Part shown: positions 39,025-49,547 of the stretch, piece by piece | Layout of the letters: every line of letters starts with the position of its first letter | How positions within the stretch are numbered: the stretch's first letter is position 1 | Source: Prochloraceae cyanobacterium PL24a_bin.78 | GTDB lineage: Bacteria; Cyanobacteriota; Cyanobacteriia; Cyanobacteriales; JANQIW01 | Direction of reading: 5' to 3' | Length of the DNA: 64,000 nucleotides | NCBI GenBank assembly: GCA_028281945.1 | Contig: JANQIW010000068.1 | Location: 57,018-121,017, forward strand | Notes under the pieces: model-generated | Databases searched by the model: none | What the model saw: only the letters and a program-made list of their open reading frames with translations | Told to the model about the DNA's origin: nothing | Position numbers and translations under genes: made by a program

Positions 39025-40437
39025 TTGATAATGGATAAGGCTAAACCCCAGCAATTGCAAAATAATTCAGAATATAGATATCAAGTTGGTGGTTCACTAC
39101 CAGCAGATTCTCCTACTTATGTCAGAAGACAAGCTGATGGTGAATTATTTGAAGCTTTAAAGCAAGGAGAGTTTTGTTATGTCTTTAACTCTCGACAAAT
39201 GGGAAAATCTAGTTTACGAATTCAAGCCATAAAACAATTAGAATTAGAGAATTTTAAATGTGCATCAATTGATATATCCATAATCAGTAGTCAAGATATT
39301 CAAATAGATGAATGGTATGGAGGATTTGTTGATTGCTTAAAAAGAGAGTTTAATTTAAATATTAATCTAATGGCTTGGTGGAAAAATTTAGATTGTTTTT
39401 CCCCTCTACAAAGGTTAAGTAAGTTTATTGAAGAGATATTATTAGAGCAAATATCTCAAAAAATTGTCATCTTTTTAGATGAAATTGACAGTGTATTAAG
39501 GTTGGATTTTAATCGTGCAGATTTTTTTGCTTTTATTCAAGGCTGCTATCATCAACGAGGTGATAAACCTCAATATCAACGTCTCTCTTTTGTTTTAATG
39601 GGGGTAGCTACTCCTGATGAATTAATCGAAGATAAAGATAAAAATCCTTTTGATATTGGCAAAAAAATTGAATTAAAGGGGTTTTCTTTAGAAGAAATAA
39701 TTCAACCTTTACAATCAGGACTGAAAGATAAAGCTAAAAATCCTTTAGCCGTACTTACAGAAGTGTTGAAATGGACCGGGGGACAACCTTTTCTTACTCA
39801 AAAGCTTTGTTTTTTAATCCAAAGTTTTTCAGAAGATATTCCTTTGGGTTGTGAATCTGATTTAGTGGAAAGTTTAGTTCGTTGGAAAATAATTGATAAT
39901 TGGGAAAATAATGATCATCCTCCCCATTTAAGAACAATTCGCCATCGTCTATTTGAACAAGGAAAAAGTAGTTTGATTAACTTAGAAATTTATCAAAAAA
40001 TCTTACAATTTGGAAGAATTAAGGCAAAGGATACTCCAGAAGAAATTGAGTTAAGATTATCTAGTTTAGTTGTTAAAGAAAAAGACGATCTTAAAGTTTA
40101 TAATCCTATCTATCGGGAGGTTTTTAATCTAGATTGGGTAAATCGTAATTTAGAAATGACACTTCCTCTTGATGATGAAACCTCTGAAATTCAGATGGTA
40201 TCTTCTTCTGAAAGTAAACCTCCAAATGAGAAAATATCTTCAATTTCTGTACCTAATTTATCAACTCCTATTGTCCATTCTCAAACTAATAATAATAACA
40301 ATCCCAAAAAGTATCATAATACTGAGGTTAAAAAACCAAAAAAACCTTTGTTTAAATTTTCTTGGAAAACAATTTCTATTTTAAGATTTCTTTTTATCAT
40401 GGTTAAGGGAGATACTCTTAGCAAATTTAAAAGGTAG
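39025..40437 (+). CDS. AAA-like (AAA_35/STAND-type) NTPase with low-complexity C-terminal tail; ATG at 39031 is the more likely start
   Basis: [49 protein letters not shown] (Walker A), [13 protein letters not shown] (Walker B), [12 protein letters not shown]. Confidence 0.83.
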   Translation: MIMDKAKPQQLQNNSEYRYQVGGSLPADSPTYVRRQADGELFEALKQGEFCYVFNSRQMGKSSLRIQAIKQLELENFKCASIDISIISSQDIQIDEWYGGFVDCLKREFNLNINLMAWWKNLDCFSPLQRLSKFIEEILLEQISQKIVIFLDEIDSVLRLDFNRADFFAFIQGCYHQRGDKPQYQRLSFVLMGVATPDELIEDKDKNPFDIGKKIELKGFSLEEIIQPLQSGLKDKAKNPLAVLTEVLKWTGGQPFLTQKLCFLIQSFSEDIPLGCESDLVESLVRWKIIDNWENNDHPPHLRTIRHRLFEQGKSSLINLEIYQKILQFGRIKAKDTPEEIELRLSSLVVKEKDDLKVYNPIYREVFNLDWVNRNLEMTLPLDDETSEIQMVSSSESKPPNEKISSISVPNLSTPIVHSQTNNNNNPKKYHNTEVKKPKKPLFKFSWKTISILRFLFIMVKGDTLSKFKR

Positions 40438-40837
40438 GAATAAATGTTAATAGCTGATACTAAATTCTTTGGGAAAATAGAATTGTCTTGAAAATTCATA
40501 AAAAGTCATAAATATTTGATTTTTCAGAATAATTAACTAATAAAAAAGTAAATCTATATATTGTATGTTAAATGATATTGGTGGAGTAAAATACCATTTT
40601 CATACTATTATAGGAATTTTAATTGTTCAATGGAAGCAGCTATAAGATTAATTTGGACTCATAGGAAGAGCTAGGCAAGCAAAAATACATTTGCACAAAA
40701 TAATAAAAATAATATTTTATGAAATAAATTATATAGATTAGCTTTAGCAATTTAATTTAAGTTTTATTTAAAAAATTTTACGATCGTCAGTTATGATAAT
40801 TGCCATGGAGGAATAAAAAAATAGAGGAGAAGAAATT

Positions 40838-41479
40838 TTGGGTGTAGAATTACGAAGCTATGTATATTTAGACAACTTGCAACGACAACACGCATCTTAT
40901 ATTGGGACAGTAGCCATAGGCTTTTTACCTTTACCTGGAGATGCCTCTTTATGGATAGAAATCTCTCCGGGAATTGAAATCAATAGAATTACAGATGTAG
41001 CATTAAAATCAGCCGTAGTTCGCCCAGGAGTATTGTTTGTGGAAAGACTTTATGGATTGCTAGAGATTCATTCTAAAAACCAAGGAGAAGTAAGAGCGGC
41101 AGGAAAGGCTATTTTGAATGCCCTAGGAGTAGAGCGTCGAGACTGCCTTAAACCTGAAATTGTTTCTAATCAAATTATTCGTAATATTGATGCTTATCAA
41201 GCTCAGTTAATTAATCGGAATCGACGAGGCCAAATGCTTTTGGCAGGGCAAACTCTTTATGTTTTGGAGGTGAAACCTGCTGCTTATGCGGCTTTGGCTG
41301 CTAATGAGGCGGAAAAGGCTGCTTTAATTAATATTTTACAGGTTCAAGCGGTTGGTAGTTTTGGTCGTCTCTATTTGGGAGGTGAGGAAAGGGATATTTT
41401 GGCAGGATCCTCTGCGGCTATTACTGCTCTTGAAAGTGTGGGTGGTCGATCGTTTGATGATGGTAAAGGCAATGAATAG
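40838..41479 (+). CDS. ccmP: Carboxysome shell protein CcmP (tandem BMC domain, BMC-D); TTG start
   Basis: [79 protein letters not shown]... characteristic of CcmP. Confidence 0.93.
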   Translation: MGVELRSYVYLDNLQRQHASYIGTVAIGFLPLPGDASLWIEISPGIEINRITDVALKSAVVRPGVLFVERLYGLLEIHSKNQGEVRAAGKAILNALGVERRDCLKPEIVSNQIIRNIDAYQAQLINRNRRGQMLLAGQTLYVLEVKPAAYAALAANEAEKAALINILQVQAVGSFGRLYLGGEERDILAGSSAAITALESVGGRSFDDGKGNE

Positions 41480-41573
41480 ATTAGCTTGTAACATTTATAT
41501 TATATAGAATAATTACTAAATAGAGGTATAATAGCATTAGTACAAAATTAAAGATCTCTCAACTCAAAAGACT

Positions 41574-42671
41574 GTGGCAAAACTCCATAGAATTTTTTAT
41601 TATTTAAGAGTAATCAAAGTAATTACTTGTCGGCAATCCTGTCGCTATAAACGTAGTTTTAGGAAATATTGGAATACTCATAGTGGTAATTGGGTTTGGT
41701 TAAGAGATCGACCCATGTCTATAGCAGGGATTAACCGTCATCTATGGAGATTATCTGTTCCTTCATCTAGTTTTTATTTATTATTAGGACTATCTGGAAT
41801 AATTTCTACTTTAGGATTACTGGCAAATAGTGTGGCAGTAATTATTGGAGCCATGATTATTGCTCCTTTGATGGGTCCGATCGTGAGTATTGCCTATGCT
41901 ATGACCATGGGGAATCGCAGACTCTTACGACGATCGAGTTTAACTTTGGCAACAGGAGTGATTTTAACCATTTTGCTTTCTTATTTTGCCTGTATCATTA
42001 GTGGTTTGAAATCTGATAATCTCGAAATTTTGGCTCGAGCTAATCCTACTTTAATTGACTTAGGAGTTGCTTTAACGGCTGGGGCGGCTGGTGCTTTTGC
42101 TAATTCTCGTCGTCGTATTGCTGATGCTTTACCTGGAGTAGCTATTTCTGTTGCCTTGGTTCCACCTTTAAGTGTTTTTGGAATTGGTTTAGCTTGGAGG
42201 AATCAAGATTTATATGTTGGTTCTCTTTTATTGTTTGTGACTAATTTAATTAGTATTATTTTTAGTGGTGGATTGGTTTTTATCTTTCAAAATTATGGTG
42301 ATATAAGGAGGGCTAAACAAGGGTTATTGGTATCAGTTATAACTTTGGCAGTTTTAGGTGTGCCCTTAGGGTTACAAATGAGAAATTTAATTATAAAACA
42401 AAATGTCCGTCAAAGTATTGAAAGATTAATTCGCCTTCAAACTTTAGATTTTACTCATACAAATATTGAATCTCTTGAAATTAATATTGATCCTCAAAAA
42501 AATTTAGTTTATATTGAATTACAAATAACTAGTAAATTATCAACCATATCTCCAAATAAAGTGGATATTATGAGGAAATCTATCTCGGAAAAAATTGGTC
42601 AACCTGTGATTTTGGAGGTAATGATTATTCCTGTTAGTGTTATTAAAAGTGAACCTGATTCTATCAATTAA
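41574..42671 (+). CDS. DUF389 family membrane protein
   Basis: NSVAVIIGAMIIAPLMGPIVSIAYAMTMGNRRLLRRS...LTAGAAGAFANSRRRIADALPGVAISVALVPPLSVFGIGLA; GTG start. Confidence 0.88.
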   Translation: MAKLHRIFYYLRVIKVITCRQSCRYKRSFRKYWNTHSGNWVWLRDRPMSIAGINRHLWRLSVPSSSFYLLLGLSGIISTLGLLANSVAVIIGAMIIAPLMGPIVSIAYAMTMGNRRLLRRSSLTLATGVILTILLSYFACIISGLKSDNLEILARANPTLIDLGVALTAGAAGAFANSRRRIADALPGVAISVALVPPLSVFGIGLAWRNQDLYVGSLLLFVTNLISIIFSGGLVFIFQNYGDIRRAKQGLLVSVITLAVLGVPLGLQMRNLIIKQNVRQSIERLIRLQTLDFTHTNIESLEINIDPQKNLVYIELQITSKLSTISPNKVDIMRKSISEKIGQPVILEVMIIPVSVIKSEPDSIN

Positions 42672-42944
42672 TAAGATTTTCTTTGATGTTGCCTAGGGTA
42701 TATCATATCATTATGTTATCATGAATCATTAAGATATTTAAGGTCAATAAAACTGATTGATTTAATTATCATCAGAAAGCAAATCTTAATTTTACTTTAA
42801 CTAAAGATGTATTTAGCAAATATAAAGATTGAAAAACTTATATCTCTATTAGAGGGAATTGTTAGTTATTCACCACAAGAACCTTGTAAAATAGTTTATA
42901 AGAAATAATTTATTTTTTTAACAATATTGATTTAATAAAACCCT

Positions 42945-44261
42945 ATGAAAATTTCATCTCGGACTCTAGCAATTATCTTAATTGTTTCCTCTTTTAGTAT
43001 AATCGGTTTTGTTTTATTTAGTAATACAAAGGAAGAAGTAACAACCAATTCCCAAAGTGATAATCAGTCAATCCCTCATGACACTATTGATGACTTCAAT
43101 CGAGCTTATGCTCACTATCAGTCAAAAGAATATGAATTGGCATTAGCTGATTACTCTCAAGCCCTCAAAATTAATCCTCAAGACACTAGTGCTTATATGA
43201 ATCGAGGGATTGTTTACAGAAAGTTGAAAAAATATGAATTGGCATTAGCTGATTATAATCAAGCTCTCAGCATTAATCCTCAATTGCCGAAGGTTTACTA
43301 CAACCGGGCTAATGTTTACAATGAGTTAAAGAAATATGAATTGGCATTAGCTGATTACTCCCAAGCCCTCAAAATCAATCCTCAATTAGCTCTAGCTTAC
43401 TACAATCGGGGTATTATTTACGATAAGTTAAAGAAATATGAATTGGCATTAGCTGATTATAATCAAGCTCTCAGCATTAATCCTCAATTGCCTAACGTTT
43501 ACTACAACCGGGGGATTGTTTACGATAAGTTAAAAAAATATGAATTGGCATTAGCTGATTACTCCCAAGCCCTCAAAATTAATCCTCAAGATACTGATGC
43601 TTACATAAATCGAGGTAATGTTTACGCTGAGTTAAAAAAATATAAATTGGCATTAGCTGATTACTCCCAAGCCCTCAAAATTAATCCTCAAAACTTTTAT
43701 ACTTACTATAATCGGGGTAAGATTTACGCTCAGCTAAAGAAATATGAATTGGCATTAGCTGATTACTCCCAAGCTCTCACCATTAATCCTCAATTGTTTG
43801 AAGCTTATACTAATCGAGGGATTGTTTACGCTAAGTTAAAAAAATATGAATTGGCATTAGCTGATTTCAACCAAGCCCTCAAAATTAATCCTCAAAACTT
43901 TTATGCTTACTATAATCGGGGTAAGATTTACGCTGAGTTAAAAAAATATGAATTGGCATTAGCTGATTTTAACCAAGTCCTCAAAATTAATTCTCAACAT
44001 ACTAATGTTTACATAAATCGAGGTAATATTTACGCTGAGTTAAAAAAATATGAATTGGCATTAGCTGATTTTAATCAAGTCATAACAATGGATTCTCAAA
44101 ACCCTTCTGCTTACAACAATCGAGGGACTGTTTACGTTCAGTTAAAGGAATATGAATTGGCATTAGCTGATTTTAACCAAGCTCTCAAAATTGATTCTCG
44201 ACACACTAATGCTTACAACAATCGAAAGATAATTTATTCCATACTTAATAACCAGCAATAA
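42945..44261 (+). CDS. TPR repeat protein, N-terminal TM/signal anchor, 11 tandem 34-aa TPR units
   Basis: YELALADYSQALKINPQxxxxYxNRGxVYxxLKK repeated 11 times; hydrophobic N-terminus. Confidence 0.93.
   Translation: MKISSRTLAIILIVSSFSIIGFVLFSNTKEEVTTNSQSDNQSIPHDTIDDFNRAYAHYQSKEYELALADYSQALKINPQDTSAYMNRGIVYRKLKKYELALADYNQALSINPQLPKVYYNRANVYNELKKYELALADYSQALKINPQLALAYYNRGIIYDKLKKYELALADYNQALSINPQLPNVYYNRGIVYDKLKKYELALADYSQALKINPQDTDAYINRGNVYAELKKYKLALADYSQALKINPQNFYTYYNRGKIYAQLKKYELALADYSQALTINPQLFEAYTNRGIVYAKLKKYELALADFNQALKINPQNFYAYYNRGKIYAELKKYELALADFNQVLKINSQHTNVYINRGNIYAELKKYELALADFNQVITMDSQNPSAYNNRGTVYVQLKEYELALADFNQALKIDSRHTNAYNNRKIIYSILNNQQ
43129..44250 (+). repeat. 102-bp coding tandem repeat array (11 units)
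   Basis: 'tatgaattggcattagctgattac/tt..' recurs every 102 bp with very high nucleotide identity. Confidence 0.9.
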
Positions 44262-44372
44262 AATTTATTAATTTCATTGAAAAGTCCCATGAAGGCAATA
44301 TTTGTTCAACCAAGTTAGCCTTCTCTATGTTGTAAATTATTTATTATCTATCAGCCATTATCAATTATAATA

Positions 44373-46100
44373 TTAACCTTTTTGTTTATATAACCTTTCC
44401 TTAATTCCCATTTTAATCAAAGAACGTAGTAACATCATCAACCATAAACCAGTGACAGAAAAAGCAATGGCAGCCCAACTGCTATACACAGTAGATAAAA
44501 GCATAATCCCAGATAATAAACTACACCCAGTCAAACAAGCATAAACTAAACACTTAATAGCCAAATGGATTAACTTGAGAATTCTTTCATTTTCCACCGA
44601 GCGAACTCTCACTTGTAGTTCACCTTGTTCGATACGTTGTTCTAAACTTTTAATTAAAATTTCAGTTTTACTAGGCTTTTCGATTTGAGTTTTGAGCAAA
44701 CTACTAGTTTGTTGGAAGATATTTTTGACAATATTCCCCTTCTTATTAGAAAAAATAATATTTTTAATAAAAGGTTGACTAGCAGCCAAGAGATTATATT
44801 GAGGATTGAGGGAACGAGCGATTCCGTCAAGAGTAGTTAAAGATTTAAGAATAAAAGTCATTTGTGGAGGGAAACGAAAAGGTTGTTGTTCAAACATCAA
44901 ATACATTTCCCCCTTGATTTCTCCAAAAGCATTAAAATCTATAGGCTTATCTCTAAACTTATCTAAAAGGAAAGAAACCAATCTTTTCACCGGAGTCATA
45001 TCTGATACTGGCTCTAGTAATCCCATATAAATAAGCATTTCCACCACACCATCAGTATCTTTGCGAAGAACAGCAAAAAAAGTTTTCACCATATGCTCTT
45101 GATTTATGGATTTAACCTCTGCCATTGTCCCAAAATCATAAAAAATTATCTCACCTTTTTCGCTAACTGCCATATTGCCGGGATGAGGATCTGATTGAAA
45201 AAAACCGTCTTCTAATAGTTGTTTCAGATAACAGCAAATTCCTAATTTAATAATTTCATCTGTATTAATATTTTTATTAATTAAACCTTGACGATCGTTA
45301 ATTTTAATTCCTGGTAGATATTCCAAAGCTAAAATTTTCTGAGTAGTATACTCCCAATAAACTTTAGGAACTAAAACTCGACGATATTTTTTAAAATTAG
45401 TTCGGAAACGCTCGGCATTTTTACCCTCATTAATATAGTCTATTTCTTGAAATAAAAGCTCAAAAAATTCTTGATAAATAGATTCCAAATTATATTTTCT
45501 AATCCAAGGCAAAAGTATATTAACCAAAGCCATCAAACGGTGTAGCACTTGAAAATCAAGATTAAATAACTGACCTAAACCTTGACGTTGAACTTTGATG
45601 ACAATTTCCTCACCCGTGTATAATTTAACTCGATGAACTTGCCCCAAACTAGCAGAAGCCAAAGGAGAGGGATCGAAATCCTTAAAAAGAGAGTAGATAG
45701 ACTTACCTAATTCTCCTTCGATAATAGCTATAGCCTTATCCCCACTAAAACTGGGAACACGATCTTGTAATTCGCTAAATTCCTCAACATATTCCAAAGG
45801 AATAAGATCGCTTCGAGTAGAAAGAGCTTGACCTATTTTAATAAAAGTAGGACCTAATTCTAGCATTTTCCGAACTAACCATTTACCACGTCGATGTTTT
45901 TGAGCAGAAGAATTACGACTGAGGATACGATCGCAACATAAAAAAAATAAAAATTCTGCCGCCACCATAAAAATTTCCATCTGACGTATAGAGGGAGAAT
46001 ATTGAGATCGTTGCCATGATAAAGGTTTATAAGCGAAACTCCTTTTCAGCATATTTATTGTGGTTGAGATTGGAATTGAGGTAGAGTAAGAGTGAAACAA
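44373..46100 (-). CDS. ABC1/AarF/UbiB family atypical protein kinase; likely true start at 46052
   Basis: GPTFIKIGQALSTRSDLIPLEYVEEFSELQDRVPSF...PLASASLGQVHRVKLYTGEEIVIKVQRQG...DPHPGNMAVSEKGEIIFYDFGTM. Confidence 0.93.
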   Translation of the reverse strand: MFHSYSTSIPISTTINMLKRSFAYKPLSWQRSQYSPSIRQMEIFMVAAEFLFFLCCDRILSRNSSAQKHRRGKWLVRKMLELGPTFIKIGQALSTRSDLIPLEYVEEFSELQDRVPSFSGDKAIAIIEGELGKSIYSLFKDFDPSPLASASLGQVHRVKLYTGEEIVIKVQRQGLGQLFNLDFQVLHRLMALVNILLPWIRKYNLESIYQEFFELLFQEIDYINEGKNAERFRTNFKKYRRVLVPKVYWEYTTQKILALEYLPGIKINDRQGLINKNINTDEIIKLGICCYLKQLLEDGFFQSDPHPGNMAVSEKGEIIFYDFGTMAEVKSINQEHMVKTFFAVLRKDTDGVVEMLIYMGLLEPVSDMTPVKRLVSFLLDKFRDKPIDFNAFGEIKGEMYLMFEQQPFRFPPQMTFILKSLTTLDGIARSLNPQYNLLAASQPFIKNIIFSNKKGNIVKNIFQQTSSLLKTQIEKPSKTEILIKSLEQRIEQGELQVRVRSVENERILKLIHLAIKCLVYACLTGCSLLSGIMLLSTVYSSWAAIAFSVTGLWLMMLLRSLIKMGIKERLYKQKG

Positions 46101-47935
46101 GTGATATAACTATGAGAGTTTTCTAATGGAAAACTAGAGATATCAATTGCACCATTAAGATATTCTACTAAAGACTTTACCAGAGCAAGCCCTAAACCGG
46201 TACCTTGATTGCTACCATCAGTAACATTTATTCCCCGATGAAAAGGTTCAAAAATTGATTCTTTTTCCTCAGGAGAGATTTTTAAACCAATATTAGTAAT
46301 AGCAATAGAAATACCATCATTTAGTGTGGTAACATCAACAGATACAGTAGTATTAGCATCAGAAAACTTACCAGCATTATGAAAAAGTTCTCTAAGAATA
46401 CGAAGTAAACTTTCAGAATCAGTATAGATAGTTAAAAGAGCAATTTTTTCCTGAGGCAAATTTTGATAATTGGTAGTTAAAGTTAAAGCTTTTTGGGACC
46501 ATTCTTGCTCAAATAAAGATGATAACTCATCAATAATTCCTTTAATCTTAAGTTGTTGAGGTGAAGTTTGAAAATTTTTAGATTCAAGCTCTTGAAGAGT
46601 TAATAAATCATCAACCAGATTAATTTCTTTAGCACATTCAGATTCTAAAATTTCTAAATAACGATCTCTTTTAATTCCTTCAGGGGCAATTTTTAACATT
46701 TGAATACCCATTTTAATTTTGGCTAAAGGATGTCTCAAATTATCACTTAAAGTAGCAACAAATTTATCTTTAACTTGATTTAAACGTTCTAACTCTTCAA
46801 TATGATGACGCATTTTTTTTGATAATTTAGCCTGCACCTCTAAACTTAATCTTAATTGAGTGGTACGTTCTTCCACTAAACCTTGAACTCTTTGTAAAGT
46901 TTGATGATGTATTAAAGAAGTACTTGCTTGAATCGCTACCAACTTTACCAAATCTATTTCATTAGTTTGCCAAACCCGAGGTTTTTTGTTTTGTAAGATT
47001 AACAAACCTAAAATTACAGGGGAATTTGATTCAAGGTTACTATAACTACCAATGAGAGGAACAATGGAAATAGCTTCCATAGTTTGGAGTTGAAAAATAG
47101 AAGGATTATGATCTACATTAATGATAGATGATAATTCTGTTCTAGTGGAAAAGGATAAGGGAGTAGGAGCGTTTTGCCAAGCTACTTGACATAATTCAGA
47201 ATCTAACAAATCAAAAGATTCCTTCTGTAAATTTTCTACAGAATCTTCATCATTTTTCCATAAAGAAGCTATTTCTGCCTTTCCCTCAATCTTTCGATCG
47301 GGCTTGAATTTAAGTAAAGGTTCTTTGTATTTAAACCTTAAAATCAAACCTCTATCAACATTCAAAGTTTTTCCACTTTCAGCTAGTGCAAGATGTAATA
47401 TCGAATCCATATCAGAACTTTGACGAAATTTCCTTGATATTTCTTCCAGTAGGTTTTGATAACGAGCACTGGTATCTAGTTGAGAAGATAATTTAACTAT
47501 CTTTAATGCTAGAGCTATGGTTTCAGCAGCATACTTAAGTAATTCAGCTTCTGATTTTTTCCAGTGATATATTCTATTATATCCAAAAAGAATTTTTCCA
47601 TTATTCTTTCCTTGGAAAGATAAATCTATTTCATATGTTTTTTTATATGAATCTTTATTTTTAAAGGTAATATCTTTTATTGTAAAAGGTTTAATATTTA
47701 CTAAAACTTCTTCATTGAGTAATTGAGAAAGATTTTGTTCTTGTCCATCACACCAAAACCCTGTTTCTTCTAATTCAATCTGATCTGTTTCAGGCATAAT
47801 TATACAGGCATTAGCCTGACAAAATACACCTAATTTTTCAGCTAGTCTCGAAAGCATAATTTGCGGGTTTTGGTTATTTTTGATTATATCAATAATCTCT
47901 TGTCCGAAGTTATAATACTCTCGGGAGTTATACAT
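46055..47935 (-). CDS. GAF-domain sensor histidine kinase-like protein with degenerate H-box
   Basis: GAF regions; DKFVATLSDNLRHPLAKIKMGIQMLKIA; N-box ELFHNAGKFSD; ITNIGLKISPEEKESIFEPFHRG...NQGTGLGLALVKSLVEYLNG. Confidence 0.85.
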   Translation of the reverse strand: MYNSREYYNFGQEIIDIIKNNQNPQIMLSRLAEKLGVFCQANACIIMPETDQIELEETGFWCDGQEQNLSQLLNEEVLVNIKPFTIKDITFKNKDSYKKTYEIDLSFQGKNNGKILFGYNRIYHWKKSEAELLKYAAETIALALKIVKLSSQLDTSARYQNLLEEISRKFRQSSDMDSILHLALAESGKTLNVDRGLILRFKYKEPLLKFKPDRKIEGKAEIASLWKNDEDSVENLQKESFDLLDSELCQVAWQNAPTPLSFSTRTELSSIINVDHNPSIFQLQTMEAISIVPLIGSYSNLESNSPVILGLLILQNKKPRVWQTNEIDLVKLVAIQASTSLIHHQTLQRVQGLVEERTTQLRLSLEVQAKLSKKMRHHIEELERLNQVKDKFVATLSDNLRHPLAKIKMGIQMLKIAPEGIKRDRYLEILESECAKEINLVDDLLTLQELESKNFQTSPQQLKIKGIIDELSSLFEQEWSQKALTLTTNYQNLPQEKIALLTIYTDSESLLRILRELFHNAGKFSDANTTVSVDVTTLNDGISIAITNIGLKISPEEKESIFEPFHRGINVTDGSNQGTGLGLALVKSLVEYLNGAIDISSFPLENSHSYITCFTLTLPQFQSQPQ

Positions 47936-48956
47936 TTTAAGTTAAGTTAAGGTAAGGTAATTTTAAATGATTTGGTTTTTCTAATATATAGATGAATTTA
48001 TTTGATATTTTTTACCTATGTTTGCAATCAATAGGGATATTAATAGCGTCATATAGAGAAATAATCTCAAAGATAATTTTTTGCTTAAGCATTACTTTAC
48101 TCCATCAATCCCAATTTATGCACTTTTAAGTATTCTTATCAGGAATTAAGTTATACTACAAAACCCAAAGAAAATCGAAATGCTATAAATGGGAAAACCA
48201 AAATTATTATCTAGTTAACTTCTTTTGGTAATTCTTTTTGCCTTGGATTTTATGGCAAAAAAAGGCTGAGACAATTGTGCTATAAACATGATACAACTAT
48301 GAGCAAATTACTTTAGGCTATATCTTAATCATTATTTTATGAGCTACTTTATCTAGAATTCCCTATTTCCTCTAAATTTAAACACTTGTTTTGATTAATC
48401 ATTTATCTCTCCTAAATTGTGTTTTCTATAATATTTAAGTTGGTTTATTTGGGGTTTATTTGGGGTTTATTTTATCTCAATCTGATTCTATTTATTAACA
48501 AGTTTTTTAATTTTCAAACAAATTTTTAATACTGTTAATCTTGATTATTTTTCGCATAAAAAACTATGCTTTTGCATAAAAACCAAAGTTAGACTATCAA
48601 TATTTACTGAGACAAATCAAATATCTTCTTATCATTTTACTGTTTTCTAACTACATAAGCTAAGGTTTGAATTCTTATTTAATAGATACAAATTACCAAA
48701 GCCTATAGAAAAAGTTTTAATCATTAGGAAATATTATAACTATATTTACTTATTCTTCAATGATTTTCTTATGCTTTGACGTTTTAAAATATCACTATGG
48801 AGAAATAGTAACTGTATTATAAATTATTTTTTATGTTTTGGACTAGTATTGTTTTCAGAAAAAACCTATCTAAGTATATTTATAGAAAAAATTACAATCA
48901 ATATGATTCTTTATATCTAGTTTGAAATTAATAATTATGGTATAAGAAAATTTGAT

Positions 48957-49547
48957 TTATTTGGTTTTTCCTTTTTGATGTTTAAAAATTTTCCATAATT
49001 TTCTACCTGCAATTATTAAAATAAAAGGGATAAGAAAAATAGTTATCCAAGGAGCAACAAAGGCTAAAATAGACAAAACAGATGAACTTAAAGCTTCTGT
49101 AGTAGATAGCACGGGATTGCCAACTCCAGCCGTCATCGTGGTAGAAGCCAACCTAGTCATAGTAGTTAAACCTTCCACCATCCCTGCCGCACCCCCACCA
49201 GCTAGTAAGGCTAAAGTCCATTGTAACACAGGATCAATATCTCCTAGAGAAGCTGCGGTTAAAATTGTACCTACTGTAATAGCTGTAGGGATTTCAATGG
49301 TATCTAAAAAATTATCCACCACTGGTAAATAATAAGCTAAAATCTCTACCACCGTTGCCACACTTAAAGTGATTAAAGCTGCATCCGTTGCTAGCCATTC
49401 AAACCCAGATGCTAAAGGATAATCTCCTTGTCTTGCTGCTATACTCATAGTTAGTGGCGGGATAAATACCCGAAATCCACTGGCAGCACTTAAAGTTATA
49501 CCTATACAAAGTGCGATTAAAAATTCCATTTCTATTAATTTAGCCAC
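48957..49547 (-). CDS. DUF4126 family membrane protein
   Basis: GITLSAASGFRVFIPPLTMSIAARQG...LLAGGGAAGMVEGLTTMTRLASTTMTAGVGNPVLSTTE. Confidence 0.82.
   Translation of the reverse strand: MAKLIEMEFLIALCIGITLSAASGFRVFIPPLTMSIAARQGDYPLASGFEWLATDAALITLSVATVVEILAYYLPVVDNFLDTIEIPTAITVGTILTAASLGDIDPVLQWTLALLAGGGAAGMVEGLTTMTRLASTTMTAGVGNPVLSTTEALSSSVLSILAFVAPWITIFLIPFILIIAGRKLWKIFKHQKGKTK

Noticed and set aside
48442-48472. Tandem GGTTTATTTGG repeats (x3) in the 1-kb gap upstream of the sensor kinase
   Set aside because: Short simple repeat in AT-rich non-coding DNA; no further structure or gene evidence.
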